Assembly: GCF_000182925.2 (NCBI RefSeq)
Contig: NC_026504.1
Coordinates: 2,356,001-2,420,000, forward strand
Length of the DNA: 64,000 nucleotides
Direction of reading: 5' to 3'
Origin: Neurospora crassa OR74A
Taxonomy: Eukaryota; Ascomycota; Sordariomycetes; Sordariales; Sordariaceae
The notes beneath the pieces are model-generated. The model was not told the origin of the DNA. It did no database searches and saw nothing but the letters and a program-made list of their open reading frames with translations. Positions within the stretch are counted from its first letter, which is position 1. Every line of letters starts with the position of its first letter. This document shows, piece by piece, positions 1-13,255 of the stretch. The translations under genes and the position numbers were made by a program.

Positions 1-3000
1 AAAGCCCGGTATTTTAGAGACGTTCGAATACTATACGGACCTTCTATATATAGTCTTCTCGAAACCCGTTAATAAAAATAAGAATATTATTTATATACGC
101 CGAATAGAAATTATTAAAAAATTCTCGTAATATTTAATTAATATATTATTAGAAAGTAATTAGGGTACTGTACAATCCGAAGGGGACTATTAATTACTCG
201 AATAGGCTGTAGCGCATTTAAAACGCTATTTTATATTCTTCTCCTTCTATTATTCGGATTTTATAGAAGGCTTATATTATATTTACTTTAAAAAACTACT
301 TTATTCCTTTAAGTATTCGGAATATTTTTTAGATTAATAGTAGAGGGTACCGGTTTATTTGAATAATTATATTAAAAATTCGGTAATTATAATAAAAGCG
401 AAGGCCTCTGCCCGGCTTCCGAACGAAGAGAACGGGGGCTCTAGTAGCCGAACTATTAGCGTAAATAAAACTTTTATTTATTAAATCCTAAAGAGTCTTC
501 TTAAATATTAAGAATTCCTCCCGAAATATATTGTATAATAAGTTGAAGGGGAGCGGGAGATCCCTACCATCGGGCCCCTTCTTTAATTTAATTTTCAAAT
601 TAATTCTAAGCTTATAATTATTAAGACGGTTAACTTCCTACTTCCTAAAGAAGGGAATAAAATCTTAGAAATCCTTAGGAATAATTTATTAGAGTTCCTT
701 GTCGGTCCGGATTTATTTAGGTATTAAAGCCTTCTTAATATCTTTTAGCCGAACAGTAAATATAGAGGTTTCTATAGTAGCCCGGCCCGCCTTTTTCCTT
801 ATTTAACGAATATACTTAATAAAAATAGTAATAAAAATGTATTTAACTCCTTAAAGTTCCTTAAGGAATAGAATATTAATTTAAAATTTATTAATGTAAT
901 TTACCTATAACTATGTAATATTATACTAAAGTCTCTTCTTGTAAGGGATTGAATATATTTAGTTAATTATTAATTAGGGTTTTCTGAGAATAATAGGGTA
1001 TTTGAGTTCTAGGACTATATATATGTAAATTAGCGAAACGTAGCTTTAGAATTCTATAAGGAAATAAGTAATACCCTAGATAAAAGTACCTTCTATAGTC
1101 GCTATAGCGCTTCGGATTTACTGAGCTAGGATTAGTATAACGGGGATTTGGAAATTCCGAATAATATTTTTACTAATAGCGGTATAATATTAGTAACCTT
1201 TATTAATAAAAGCGTAGAATAGATTAGTAGAATTAATAATAATTAGTATTAGGGTTAGTCCTATTTTTATTTAGGTTTTAAATTCTTCTACTTTATTTAA
1301 TATATTAGGGGTAGATTCTAATACCCAATTTTGTACTAGAATTATTCTTTTTCCTAATTAAATTCGGAGTTTAAGATCCTAGATATTTGAAATTCTTCGT
1401 TAAGTAGCGGGGCTACTTAAATAATTTAGATACGTATTCCCTTACTTTAAAGGTTTATAGCCGGTAAGTATAGGCATTTAGTAATAATATAGCTAGTAGT
1501 ACTACAATAAATATACCGTCCTTTAGTACAGCGTTTTTCCCTTTCGTCCTATAATACTTATTTAGCCTATCCTTTTAATTAAGCGGAAAGCCCCTTACTT
1601 CGAGCGCTATAAATATTAATTATACTTATAAAAATATTATTATCGGTATTATATTAAGTTTTAGAGGGTGTAGTAGAGGAAGAATTACGAATTTAGTATT
1701 AGTAGTTAGAACGATCCGAGCCGGCGGCGATAGGAATGTATATTCTAATTTACCGGTTATTTTGGTTACTATTTTGTAAATAATTTTAATAGAGCGTTTG
1801 GAACTCTATAGTTTTTTTATACTTATAAACGATATTTTAGAACTATTCTACGTAAGTAAAGTAGTTGTTAGAAAGTTTAATAGTAAAGAGGTAATTATTA
1901 AACTTTTTATTAATAGTACGACGAAGGAATTCTAATTTGGCGTAGTTATTCTAATTGTAACCGCCCGCTTTTAAGAGTTTATTATTAAAATTAGTAAAGA
2001 ATTCGGAGAACGGTTCGCCGTCCTTCTACTTTATTTTAGTGAAATTATTGAGGGCGTAATCCTAAGTATAATAAGTATTAAAGATTTATTAGATTTATTC
2101 GAATAGTTCGGTCGGGTCTTTGTTGCTGGAGAGGGTACGGGCGGTTTAGTAACCCTCTAGCTGTTACTATTTATTAATTGGTAGGGTATTAAAGATTTCG
2201 ATTTATACGGTATTAGGATCGGTACGTAGACCGGCCTTGAAGTTTATATTATACGTTTTAATTAATTTATTATAATAGAAGAGGAAGGTAGTAGGTTTAT
2301 TATCCTATTAAGGGAGTTCGAGTAGCTTCCGTTAATATAATTTACTAGAATTACTATTAAAATTATTATTGGCATTAAACTTCTCTTTATTCTTACTACT
2401 ATTATTAGAAGAATTTTACTTAGTAGGGTACATAAATTCCGGCTTTAAAGTAGGTTAGGAGTAAATAGAGAAAGGGATTATAAATTTGACCTTCCCTTTC
2501 AATTCGGAATTCGCTTATAAAATTCGGAGTAGATTGCTGAGTAGGTCGGTAATATTAGGGGGTATTTTAGCATTCCTAATTATTGGAGAATCGTAGGAAG
2601 TTTCTATATTAGTATCGGTATTATTATTATTGTTCGGTATAGAAAAAGAGACTATTCTAATACTAATATACGCCGTACTATTAGCTACAAATTATCCTCC
2701 CTTTTAGTAATTAACTAATAAGAGGGTAGAACCTAATGTAAGGGGATAGTAGAGCGATACGTAGGTGCTAGCCTTATGTATGTATATTAAGGTTCTACGA
2801 AGAAAGAAAGGATAAAATACTACCCTCTGGGTCGTTCGAGTGCTAGAATTTAAATGGCCGTACACTTTCTAGTAGCTACCTTATAGCCTAAGGTAATTAG
2901 AGAATACTCTAGAAGACCGGGTGCCGGAGGCTTAGTACTGTGGCTCGAGTTAGCTAGAGCAGTCTCAATACTAACTGCCGTCTTAGCACTCAAGTCTAGC

Positions 3001-3042
3001 CAATCAGAGCTAGATGTCTGGTCGGGCGCCAGTCCTATAACA
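1..3042 (-). mobile_element. Gypsy-type LTR retrotransposon E2, left-truncated copy, RIP-degraded
   Basis: This stretch is colinear with 17,040-20,083, so it is a second copy of retrotransposon E2 in the same orientation. Only the part from the reverse transcriptase end through gag and one LTR lies in the window; the rest is beyond position 1. The sequence is AT-rich, crowded with stops and TA dinucleotides, and differs from the other copy mostly by C/T and G/A exchanges, as expected from RIP. Reading is on the minus strand, so the LTR at 2,737-3,042 is its 5' LTR. It is embedded in another gypsy element (E3), because integrase sequence of a different family starts right after it. Confidence 0.85.
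2737..3042 (-). repeat. LTR of E2 (306 bp)
   Basis: It is a near copy of 12,502-12,806 and 19,779-20,083. It begins with TGT and ends with ACA, as LTRs do, and RIP damage is milder than in the internal part. The five bases after it (TCTAC, 3,043-3,047) should be the target duplication, but the partner lies outside the window. Confidence 0.85.
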
Positions 3043-5317
3043 TCTACCAATAGGGATAACCGGCGCTTAATTAACGCTTCAATTTACCTCTCTTAATATA
3101 ATATTAAATTATATTATTTACCCGGGAAATTGAATTTCGTACCTAATACTCTAAGCAGGTTAATAATTATAAACGATATATAACTATAATTAGAAGGTAC
3201 TTTAATCCTAAATGATATTTAATTAATAATTAACTAAATTTACTTTACTATCGCTGAAATTATAGTAAATAACGATTTAAAGAACTAATTTATAACCACC
3301 TACTAAAAGAATACGAAATATATTATAATCCTCAACAATTTAAAGGACTTCAAACTAAATAATAAGGACGTTACCTCTTTTCATCGCCCAAGGTACCTGT
3401 TCTTTATAATTAATAATATAATTTATATTAACTAGCTAAATAAATTAAAGACCCTCTATATCCTATACAATTACGTATAAAAGATTTTAAAATTAGTATA
3501 TAACGAAAAATACTATTTTAATCGAAATAAAATACTATATAATTTAAAGGGATTTTCTATTATTAATAAAACCTACTTAGTTAAGAAATACGTACGAAAT
3601 TACCTATCGTACAACTTTAATTAAATAAACCGCTCCCCGCTTATAAGTAAATTTTAACCTATCTAACCGAAGTTCGATAGTACCCTCCCTATACGTACAG
3701 TAACTATTAACTTTATTATTAATTTATTAAAGGTTTCTACTAAAAATTCCCTATAGAAGCTCCCTAACTACAATATTTTCAATTCGCTTATACCCACTAC
3801 TAACATTATTTCCAAACAATTACTTCTTATCCTTAGCTACTCCACCTATATTATAGAGGAGTAAAGTACTATATTCGTACGTTCGCTAATCTTATCCGAC
3901 TAGGGTCTACTATTAGGGATTATCTCTAATCGCAATAGGAAGTTCACTTCTAACTTCTAATAAGGAATATAAAAAACCTTAGGTATAAAGTTATTAATAA
4001 CGATTACTTATTACCTATAGGGAAACGGAGTATTAGAACAAAAAAACCAAAGTATTGAAATCGCTATTTATTTCTATGTATTTAATTACCCTAATAATAA
4101 TTAACTCTTATTACTACTATCGTTATAATGGAACTTTAATAGCGTATATATTAAAGTAATTAAAGCCTCCCTATATAAATATCTCTTTGGATACCGTTTA
4201 TATAGCCTACTAGAATCCTTCAACGACCTTACTTTATTATAAGAATATAATCCGGTACTCTATAATTATATTCGAGAAGAGGCTAGATTCGCTATAAATT
4301 TCGCTACTACCAAAGCTAAGTAATACTACGATCCGGGCCGGAAACCTATAAATATTAAAGTAGGAGATAAAGTCTTTCTAAAATTTTACTATAAATACTA
4401 TTTACGAGACTAACTATTATATAAATTCTCTTAATAGTACATTAGTTTATTTAAAGTAATTTAGAAGATTAGTTACTTAACTTTTAAATTAGAGCTTCCC
4501 TTTAATATAAAAGGTATTTACCTAATTATTTCAATTGTATACTTTAAAAGAGTCCCTTATAAGGAAGATCCTTTTAGATAGGTTCCTCCGCCTTCGGGAC
4601 TAATAGAAGATTCCTAAGAAGATTCGGAATTAGAATTAGGATTGAAATATAAGGTAGATCGTTTAGTCGCTTATAAGGAAGGAAGAGGAGGGAATATAAA
4701 ATATTAGATTAAGTAGAAAGGGTATAGTAATAAATATAATAAGTAGCAATTAGAGGAGTAGCTTAAAAACACCCCTCGGCTAATTACTAAATATTAGACG
4801 AGGCGTAGCAACTAGCCTATTAAGAAGGATAAGAGGGATTCTAGGAAGAAGGAATCTAGTAAAAAGGAATTTAATAAGAAGGAATTTAGTAAAAAGGCCC
4901 TTTAGAAGAATATAAGGAAAAAGGATTAAAGTACTATTAAAAATAGTAGTCTTTTTATATATAAGTCGGGATTTATTACTAAATATATATAATTAGTTAT
5001 AGAGTAGGGTGCTAGGCTAGTATAGAATTTAATTAAGCCTTACCTAGTCTAGTACTATAATTAGGGTACGCCTAGTACTGTAGATAGGTACAAGCTAGCC
5101 GCCTTCTATTAGCAGGTAGGCCGCGGGAAGTGGGACCTACCCCTACAAACTAGGGTAAATCCCTGCCCAAACTAGGGTCCTTATATAAAAGGATCCCTAA
5201 CTGGGCCGGCCAATAGCCGTAAAACTTCCTACTACATTTCGCTTTCTTACTTTAATATTATTAATTATATTAATAGATATTTGGAGTTAAGAGCAAACCT
5301 AGCGAACCGTAATACCA
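3043..5317 (+). mobile_element. Gypsy-type (chromodomain) retrotransposon E3, right-hand part, RIP-degraded
   Basis: Conceptual translation on the plus strand, reading through RIP stops, gives a gypsy integrase: a zinc-finger-like end near 3,600, a DF/NF-type first acidic site in TINFIINLPKVSTKNS near 3,705, GIISNRNRKF (degraded DRD) near 3,925, and GNGVLEQKNQSIEIAI near 4,025. A GDKVFLK stretch near 4,365 and a chromodomain-like tail (KYKVDRLVAYKEGRGGNIKY) near 4,645 follow. This order is that of chromoviruses (Ty3/gypsy). The upstream half was cut off by insertion of E2. The probable 3' LTR ends close to 5,317, where homology to DNA transposon copy B begins. No intact frame remains. Confidence 0.75.
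5010..5317 (+). repeat. Probable 3' LTR of E3
   Basis: The boundaries are inferred. A purine-rich run ending AGGG precedes TGCTAGG at 5,010, which fits a polypurine tract followed by a TG start. A CA end at 5,316-5,317 coincides with the point where similarity to DNA transposon copy B resumes. A TATA-like stretch lies near 5,190. The partner LTR is not in the window, so the ends are provisional. Confidence 0.4.
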
Positions 5318-6406
5318 ATATATTTACGCTCAAAAAACAATCGGTAGAGTAATTTACAAGGCTAGGGTTTAATTACAACCTCTATATAATATTTAAGGAC
5401 AGTATTAAAAACTTCCTTAATTTAGTATATAGCACTAGTAATATAATTAAACTATAATAAATATACCCTCTAACCCCTATTACTATAATTTAACTAACTA
5501 GTATATACTTTAAACCTACAATTTAATATTATACTTAAATACAACGTTACTAGAATTTTCGCTTCTATAGCGGGTAGTACTATTACTAACGGTCCTAACA
5601 AGCAACAACGATATTACAAGTCGATTTATAACGAAAGAGGGGGGTTTCTAGCATTTTAATATTATTATATAAATAAATACAATTTCTAACACTTCTAATA
5701 CTTCTAACATTTTTAGCATTTCTAGTATTTTTAATATACAATTTAATTTAATACATATAAATCCATCTCTCCTTTCTATACTTTCTACCGCCGCCTAAAT
5801 ATAGTACCTATCTTTTTATATTTAATTAATTTATTAATATATAATTCGCTATACTTTTTATTAATATTATTAAATTAATCTATTACTAATTTTACATTCT
5901 TAAAATAACTACAAATCTATTACACTTTATACCCCACATCCTACACTAATCGCTTAAGAAACGTAATAAAATCGTCGTCTAATATTTTATTACCGCCCTC
6001 GTTATAATACACCCTCTTAAATTACCGTTTAAAATCGCTAAAATATACCTCAATAGGGTTAAATTCGGGAGAGTACAGCAACAAATACTACAATAGAACC
6101 CCCTTCTAATTATACGCATATTAGAATTTAATACAGGGGTACTAACTAATATTATCTATTACTAAAATACTATTGTAATTAGGAAATAAATTTATTTTAA
6201 GGAATAAATATTTTACTATCCAATTTTAAATTCTAGTTAAATCTATTACACTTCCAAATACTAATATATTAAGTAGCCTATCTACTACAATAGTTAGGAA
6301 GAAGTAATACTATATACTATATATAAACTTATTTAATACTATTATAATAATACTATAGGGTACCTAACTAGTACAACGAGTACCGTCCCTTCGGTCTATA
6401 CTAAAC
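5318..6406 (-). mobile_element. DNA transposon copy A, first fragment (DDE transposase remnant)
   Basis: This is the reverse complement of about 33,413-34,540 in copy B. On the minus strand it keeps recognisable IS630/Tc1-type transposase motifs: a VIDN site near 6,155 and LLYSPEFNPIE near 6,050. The frame is broken by RIP. It stops at 6,406, where retrotransposon E1 is inserted, and homology resumes at 22,495. Its other side was cut by E3, so the outer part of copy A should lie beyond the left edge of the window. Confidence 0.8.
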
Positions 6407-6679
6407 TAATACGGATTATTTTATATATATAGATTAGCTCAGTAATTAACAGTGCATGCAGGTCGCTTAACCGCCCTACCCGCCTGCCGGGCTGTAGGGT
6501 GGGTCCAAACGATAAAATAAGGAGGTGGGTCCGCCTAGATGGATTATATTAATCTATCTACGTACGGCTCCCACTCTTCCTAATTCTTCCTTCTATATTA
6601 CGCTTTATATAGGAATAATATTATTACTTTTGCATATTAATTGTAAGGTTGTTCTTTAAAGCAAAAGCAGTCTATATTA
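6407..6679 (+). repeat. 5' LTR of E1 (273 bp)
   Basis: It is the same length as, and differs mainly by transitions from, the repeat at 22,222-22,494. The ends are TAAT and ATTA, probably RIP-altered TG and CA. The next bases (from 6,680) would be the primer-binding site, now unrecognisable. Confidence 0.9.
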
Positions 6680-9600
6680 TATAGTAGTTACAACGACTTT
6701 AATCCAATTACCTTTTCAATTATCCCCTTCTCTATTAATCGAATTGTAGTAAATCGTATAAAAACCTACAATCCAATTGAATTGTAGTAGGTTAGAAAGT
6801 ATTGCGTTGTAATTAATTCAAGTAGGTTGTATTGCTCCCCCACCTTTAAATAACCTATTACCGCTTGGTTGAATTATAGTAGACTATAGCGATACGTACT
6901 TCCCTATTACTGTTAATTAACTAAATTGTAGTAAGTTAAGTAATATTCACTTCGCTTAATGAATTTTAAATTTTTATACAATTTATTACTTAGATTTAAG
7001 GCTTTTAACCGCTAAATTATAGTAAGCGTATAAAATACCCTTAATGCGAAAGGTTTCCCTCTACTCTCGAATTTGGGTAGATAGTAGGTATTCCTAATCT
7101 TTTATATTTACTTAGTTTTATTTCGTACTTAAATACTAATAATTGAAAGTCGATTCGGATTATTGACCGATATAGTGTCTCGATAATTAAATAAACTACC
7201 TAATAAGGGTTTACTGCCTAATAGACTAAAATCCGACGTTGGTATAATACTGCCCTCGAAACGATTTATAATTCCCTATAATCTTCGAATATTAGTGCGA
7301 AATATGCGTTTTAAATTAATTAGTAAATAAACTATGCTTGTAATTAGCGAATTAATTAGTTATAAATTTAAAATAATTAATTTACCCCTTGAGTAATAAT
7401 TTTAAAGTTAAAATAAGGAAAAGTTCGATTCCGTTAGGCTGCCTATGCCTATTGCGCTTAAAAGGATTAAGAATAATATAAAAATAATAATATACGTATT
7501 GAAAAAAATTAATAGGAATATATTTAAATAAAATACTTAGTATTAAAGAATCGATTGTAATACTAATTGCTTACGAATAAAAATAGATGAGATTACAAGT
7601 TGTATTAAGGATATTGAAATTACTCTTAGTAATTTTAGTAAATCTAACGATTAGAGGTATTAGGCTATAGAATTAAGGATAAATATTATAAAATAAAGTA
7701 TTAATAGTATGTTTAATATTATAATAGTAAAGATAGATAATCTTATAATATATTATACCCTAATAGTACTATATACTTAATTATTAAATAACTATTCTTC
7801 TTAATATTTAATATTTCCTTTATTAAAAATATTTACTACCTAGGTGTAAGGTGTATAACTTAATAGTTTTACGCCTACAATTTAAAGCTATTTGGCTAAA
7901 ATTATAGTCGATGTAGTAAAGGATTTTACCCTTAGGCCGCTAAGTAACCTTATTTTACTACCGTACAAACGCAATTCCTACCAATTCTCTCCTTATTACT
8001 TTAAAACTATTAATAAATAATATAATAATACTTTTCCCCTACTTAATAGTTTAAAGGGTACTAGTATTGTCGTTCATTATAGAAATTTATTAATTTAAGG
8101 AGGCCAACCCTCCTTTAAACTATTCTTAGGATTTTCTAATTCCCCTAAGTAAAATAATTCGTACTTAGTAGTAACGGGTTTTCTACTAACTATAATTAAA
8201 CTATTTAAGTACAAATCCCTATAGGTAGAAGATAGAAGTCGGACCCTAACCCTATTGCGTAGGAATCCCCTATAATTAATAGCGGCCTAATTGGCGATTC
8301 CCCCCTTCTAGAACTAGGGCAAGGCTTCTATTTATAACTTTTAAAATATTATAATTCCCTTCTATCGAAGTAAATAGCCAACAGTACCTTAGCTTAAGCC
8401 TCTTACCGCCCTATTAGTATTGTAAGGTAAATTACTAGCAATAATCCCAACCTAACTTTTATATAAAATTTAAGCCCTAATTATAGTATTTATATTAGCT
8501 TATTAGAACCTAAAGAATCCGTAGCAGTTAGCCGCTTAAACTATAATAGTTTAGCCGTAAATATCCTTAATCAATTTAACTTTACTAACTATTAAACTTA
8601 TTGCTCCAACCTTATTCTAAATTACTAGTAATAGAATATTGTATAACGAATTATATAAAACTATTTAGGGTATAGAATTTAACCCTATATTTACTTCGCT
8701 TATTCCTTAAATAATTTAATAATAGACCGAAGAATATCCAAACCTTCGTATACTAAATAAATACAAGCATTTTATTTCGAAAGGATTGGCCCCGCCGAGT
8801 AGCGCCCTAACCGAACCCCCAGCGGGCCCGCCTCTAAGTAACCTACTTCGGAACTATATTAGAGGGGGTAGAAACCCGGATAATAGTAGAAGAAATAATA
8901 ATAGCCCGGGCAATTATAGTAACGGGCGTAATCTTCTGTAATACCTATTTAGCGGAAACCGCCCCTCTCGTAAATTATAGTTAAATTCCTATAGTTTAGA
9001 GTTTAAATTAAAGAGAAAAGAGATTAGATAATTCTACCCTTATTAGGAAAATCCTAATAATTTTGGAATAGTTACGGACGGATGTAACTTAATTTATATA
9101 GACGTTTTTTATTTTATTAATAAATTACAATCCTTTATAGAGGACGACCTTATAGCCGAATTAGCCGAGCGGCAACTAATATCTATATTCCAAATTCTCT
9201 TAGGTAGCCCAGCTATATATTAGTAGAATATAGAAATATCTCTAGAAGCTAAATATACCCTTAATGTAGTTCTTTCGAAGATTTACTTAATATACTAATT
9301 AAACGATAGACCCCTAACCCTACTATTATAATAAGAAAATTTACCGAAGGATCTATCGCCCTTAAGGATATTACTACCGACGAAAATATACTTTTAAAAT
9401 TTATTTAAAAGCAACTACATTACGCTCGTACAATAGGCATTTTGGGTAAGGATTTAACTAATTGGGCCGGTATTATAGTATAAATATAATTAAAAATAGA
9501 TTTATATATTTAAATATATTTAAGGCCACCCAAATACAACTCCTTCGGCAAATACATTAAGGAAGTCAATAAGGCTAAGGCTATTTTAATAACTACCGCT

Positions 9601-11559
9601 GCTAAACGGTATCCTTTTATTAAGTACGTTACTTATTTATTATAAAAAGAGAAAGATACTAATACTAAATTAATAAATAAACTGTTTTAGAAAAACTTTT
9701 TTGCTAATAAGAAAGACTATTGGGGTAGTAAGGATAATTATAGTAATAGTTATAATTAAAGTAACTAAGATGGGTCGGACTGCAATTGGTACAACCAAAA
9801 TAATTAGAATAAAAATAAAGAATAAGCGTATTATATCGCTAATAATAATAACGCGCTAGGAAGTAGCGATTAAACCTACTACATTAATACGGACGATAGT
9901 GTATTTATAATCTCGAATTCGGATAATAAAATCGCGAACATTGTTTGTAATACTACCCTTATATATTATAAATATTATAGTATATTCGTATTAGAACTCG
10001 AAGCTAAGCGGTATTAGAGGCGATACGAACTAAGCCGATGGGCGTAAGAAGAAGCAATAGTTCTTAAACCTATAAGAGATAAATATATCTATTGTAGTTA
10101 TTAAGCTACTTTATAGAACGCTCTATTCTAATATACTAAGCGCTATTTAAAAGTTAAAGAAGGCTCGATTGAGGGTATGCCTATTAACCTATCCTATTTC
10201 GCCTACAATAATAAAGAAATAGAACCGGAATTAGAATTTTATAATATTAAGGAGGTATAGTTATTTAACGAATAAAATATTGAAAGTAGTTTATTATTAA
10301 ACTATATTTATCTCCGAATTAAAGTTAAAGCGGATCCTGAATCTACTAATTCCGAAGTATATATCGATCCCGGTATAAGAAAATTAATAATCGACTATAC
10401 TTTCCTATAAACGCTTAATTATATAATTAAATATAAGAACCTTCGCCGGATTAAAAGTATTAGAGGATCCTAAATAATTAAGGAATAAGTAACCTTCTAC
10501 TTTTACCTAATTGGTACGAAAGATAGAAAGCTTACCTTTATGAAGCTAGTAAAATTAGCTTAGGTCGTCGATAATCTATCTACGAAAATACTCTTAACTA
10601 ATAACTTTATAGATATTAAAAAGGGTCGTATCGATTATACTACTAAAATAATCCGCTTCGGAACTATAAATAGTTTTACCCTACTATTTTTAATTGACTA
10701 TTAGTACATCCTATATATTCGCAAAATTACAACTTTAAAGAAGGTAACCCTACTACTAGGATAGTAAATTTACTTACTGGTAAATTATAAGCCCCTTCTA
10801 AAAAGCCGGAGTTTTTTATTTAACATAAAGTACTATTTAGCCGCCAATATTATTATTAATACTAAAATACTAATAATAGTTTTAGTTAAAAATAATACTA
10901 ATAGTACCGCGACTATTAATAAGAGGTTCAATATTAGTACTATTACTAAGAATAACGAAGGCGCCTTCTTTAAAGCTTCTTAGGAAGGTATATAACATAT
11001 AACTTCGTTAGATCAAATAATAATTGCAATATACGACTATTATAATAGCAATTAAAGAATCTGTAATATTATACTTAGCCTCCTACTAATACCGGTAGGA
11101 GGAGAATTCGAATTAAACCTATTAATATAGGCCGTAGCCTTAGGATTAAACCCTACTTCGGCTATAAGCGTTTATTACCTTAATATACTCTTTTAGAAGG
11201 TAGCGGAAGGAAATACGCTATACAAAGACTATAATAATAAAAAACTATACGTCCTAGAAAAGTATTCTATATTAGGAATATATATAAATAGTAATATTCC
11301 GGATGAAGTCTTAAAGTAAGGCGTTTATATATATAATAAATATATAAAGGCCTAACTATAGGAATTTATAGATTTAATCTATAAATATAAGGATATGTAG
11401 GAGGAAGGTTGCGTTGTGGAAGTTAAGGAGGAGGATATAATAAAGGTCCTATTGGTAGAAGGATAGTAAAATTAAAAAATTAGTATTAGAATATACTTAC
11501 TAAATAAGAAAGATTAGGCAATAGTAGATAAAATATTTAATAAACTCTATACTTAAGGA

Positions 11560-12250
11560 AAAATGAAATAGTATAAAGAAGCTACCCCCTTTACGTATTT
11601 AGTCTTTGTAGTCTAGAGAATAATTAAAGATAAGGCAAAAAGCCGTCTAGTAATCGACTTTAAAGTATTAAACTATATTATAGTACTAAATAATTACCTT
11701 TTACTATTATAATTGGAGGTTATTATTTGCTTAAGAGGTAAGAAATTTATTACGGTAATTAACGTAGTGTTTTTCTTCTATTAATTTAGCGTTTAACCCC
11801 CCTACTGTAATAAATTTACCTTTATTAACTATTAGGGACTAGAAATACCTATTATTATATTAATAGGCTTCTACAACTCTCCTACCTATATTTAACGCTT
11901 TATAGACTACTTATTAGTACCCTATAAAGCGTATTATTAAACCTTTATTAATAATATTGTTATTACTTCCAATATTTTAGAAGAGTATTTTTAATATCTT
12001 AGGAATATCTTCAATCTATTTACAAAGAAAGGGATCTCTATCTCCCCGAAGAAATCCTATTTAAACTACCTTAGCATTAAATTATTAGGATTTAAAGTTG
12101 ATATATTAGGATTAATAATTATAGCCGAATATATAGCGGTTCCAAAGAATTTAGCCTTCCCTAACTAATTTAAAGCGTTAGAGTATTATATTGGTAGTTT
12201 TAGGTTTTTAAGGCATTTAGTACTATATTACGTCCAATTATTTAAACCTT
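11560..12250 (+). pseudogene. Reverse transcriptase domain of E1, RIP-inactivated
   Basis: Read through stops, the plus strand gives KSRLVIDFKVLN near 11,640, RGKKFITVINVV near 11,730, PPYCNKFTFINY near 11,800 and the catalytic box TFINNIVI near 11,940 (YxDD-type aspartates changed to asparagine, a G-to-A effect). GISISPKKSYLNY follows near 12,030. The order matches Ty3/gypsy reverse transcriptase. The connection to RNase H is broken at 12,501 by the E2 insertion. Confidence 0.8.
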
Positions 12251-12501
12251 TCTAGGTATAAAAGGTTAGCTTATTAGCCAAAAGTCGAGAGTTAGGGAAA
12301 ATAGTAATTAGAAATACGAATAAGAGGGCCTACTATTATATATTAATTAAATTTAACCTAATACTAGCCGAATTAGAATTATTTTATATACTATAAGAAG
12401 CTTTTTACAATACGGATAATAGAAAGAAGCCTAATATCCTCTACTATTATAACCCGGATAGGCAATTATTTTTGTAAGTAGATAGTTCGTTCGAGCGTAG
12501 G

Positions 12502-12806
12502 TGTAAGGGGACAGCAGAGCGATACGCAGGTGCTGGCCTTATATGTATATATTAAGGTTCTACGAGGAAAGAAAAGGATAAAACGCTACCCTCCGGGTCG
12601 CTCGAGTGCTTAAACTTAAATAGCTATATACTCTAGTGGCTGCCTTATAGCTTGAGGTAGCTAGAGAATACTCTAGAAGACCGGGTGCCGGAGGTTCAAT
12701 ACTATAGTCCGAATTAGTTGGAGCGGTTTCAATGCGGGCTGCCGCCTTGGCACTCAAATCTAGCCAATTAGAACTAAATACCTAATTAAGCGCCAATCCT
12801 ATAATA
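12502..12806 (-). repeat. 3' LTR of E2 (305 bp)
   Basis: It is the partner of 19,779-20,083 and a relative of 2,737-3,042. It starts TGTAAGG on the plus strand and ends in TATAATA, a RIP-altered TATAACA. The immediately preceding GTAGG is the target duplication. Confidence 0.9.
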
Positions 12807-13039
12807 TTAACCTCCCCCTTTTCTCTCTAATTATAGTCGCGCATTATAATTAATATTTATATTACCCTTATTTTACCCCTCTAACCCTTATACCCTTTTT
12901 TTTATTCCTTTAACGAATAATTATAACTATATTATACGTATACCTTTAGCCCAACCTTAGAATACCTTTAAATATTTATTACTAATTTTTAATTATAATA
13001 CTAATTCTAATTATAATCCTTTTAGACTCCGGCCTACTA

Positions 13040-13255
13040 TTCTAATTCGTTACCGCCCGGCTATAACTACTCCTACGCCCGCGCCTACGCCCGTACTTGC
13101 GCTTATTCCTACGCCTATACCTATTCTTACGCCTATGCTTATTCTTACGCTTATACCCGCTCCTACGCCGGCTATTACTATTCTTATACCTACTATTATT
13201 ACTACTTTAACGCCTACGCCGGCTCCTATTATTACGCCTACTTTAATTCCCACTA
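13040..13255. repeat. Degenerate hexamer-like minisatellite inside E2
   Basis: About 200 bases consist of variants of CCTACG/CTTACG/CCTATA units. The minus strand therefore has an open frame of Gly, Val and Ile repeats and the plus strand reads Pro-Thr-rich. The open frame is a by-product of the low-complexity repeat rather than a gene. It lies in the 3' part of retrotransposon E2. Confidence 0.6.

Noticed and set aside
6426-6450. tRNA-like box A sequence (TTAGCTCAGTAATT) in the E1 LTR
   Set aside because: No box B or cloverleaf can be built, and it recurs in the other LTR, so it is part of the LTR and not a tRNA gene.
13050-13253. Minus-strand Gly/Val/Ile-repeat frame
   Set aside because: It arises from a degenerate short-unit repeat inside RIPed retrotransposon E2.
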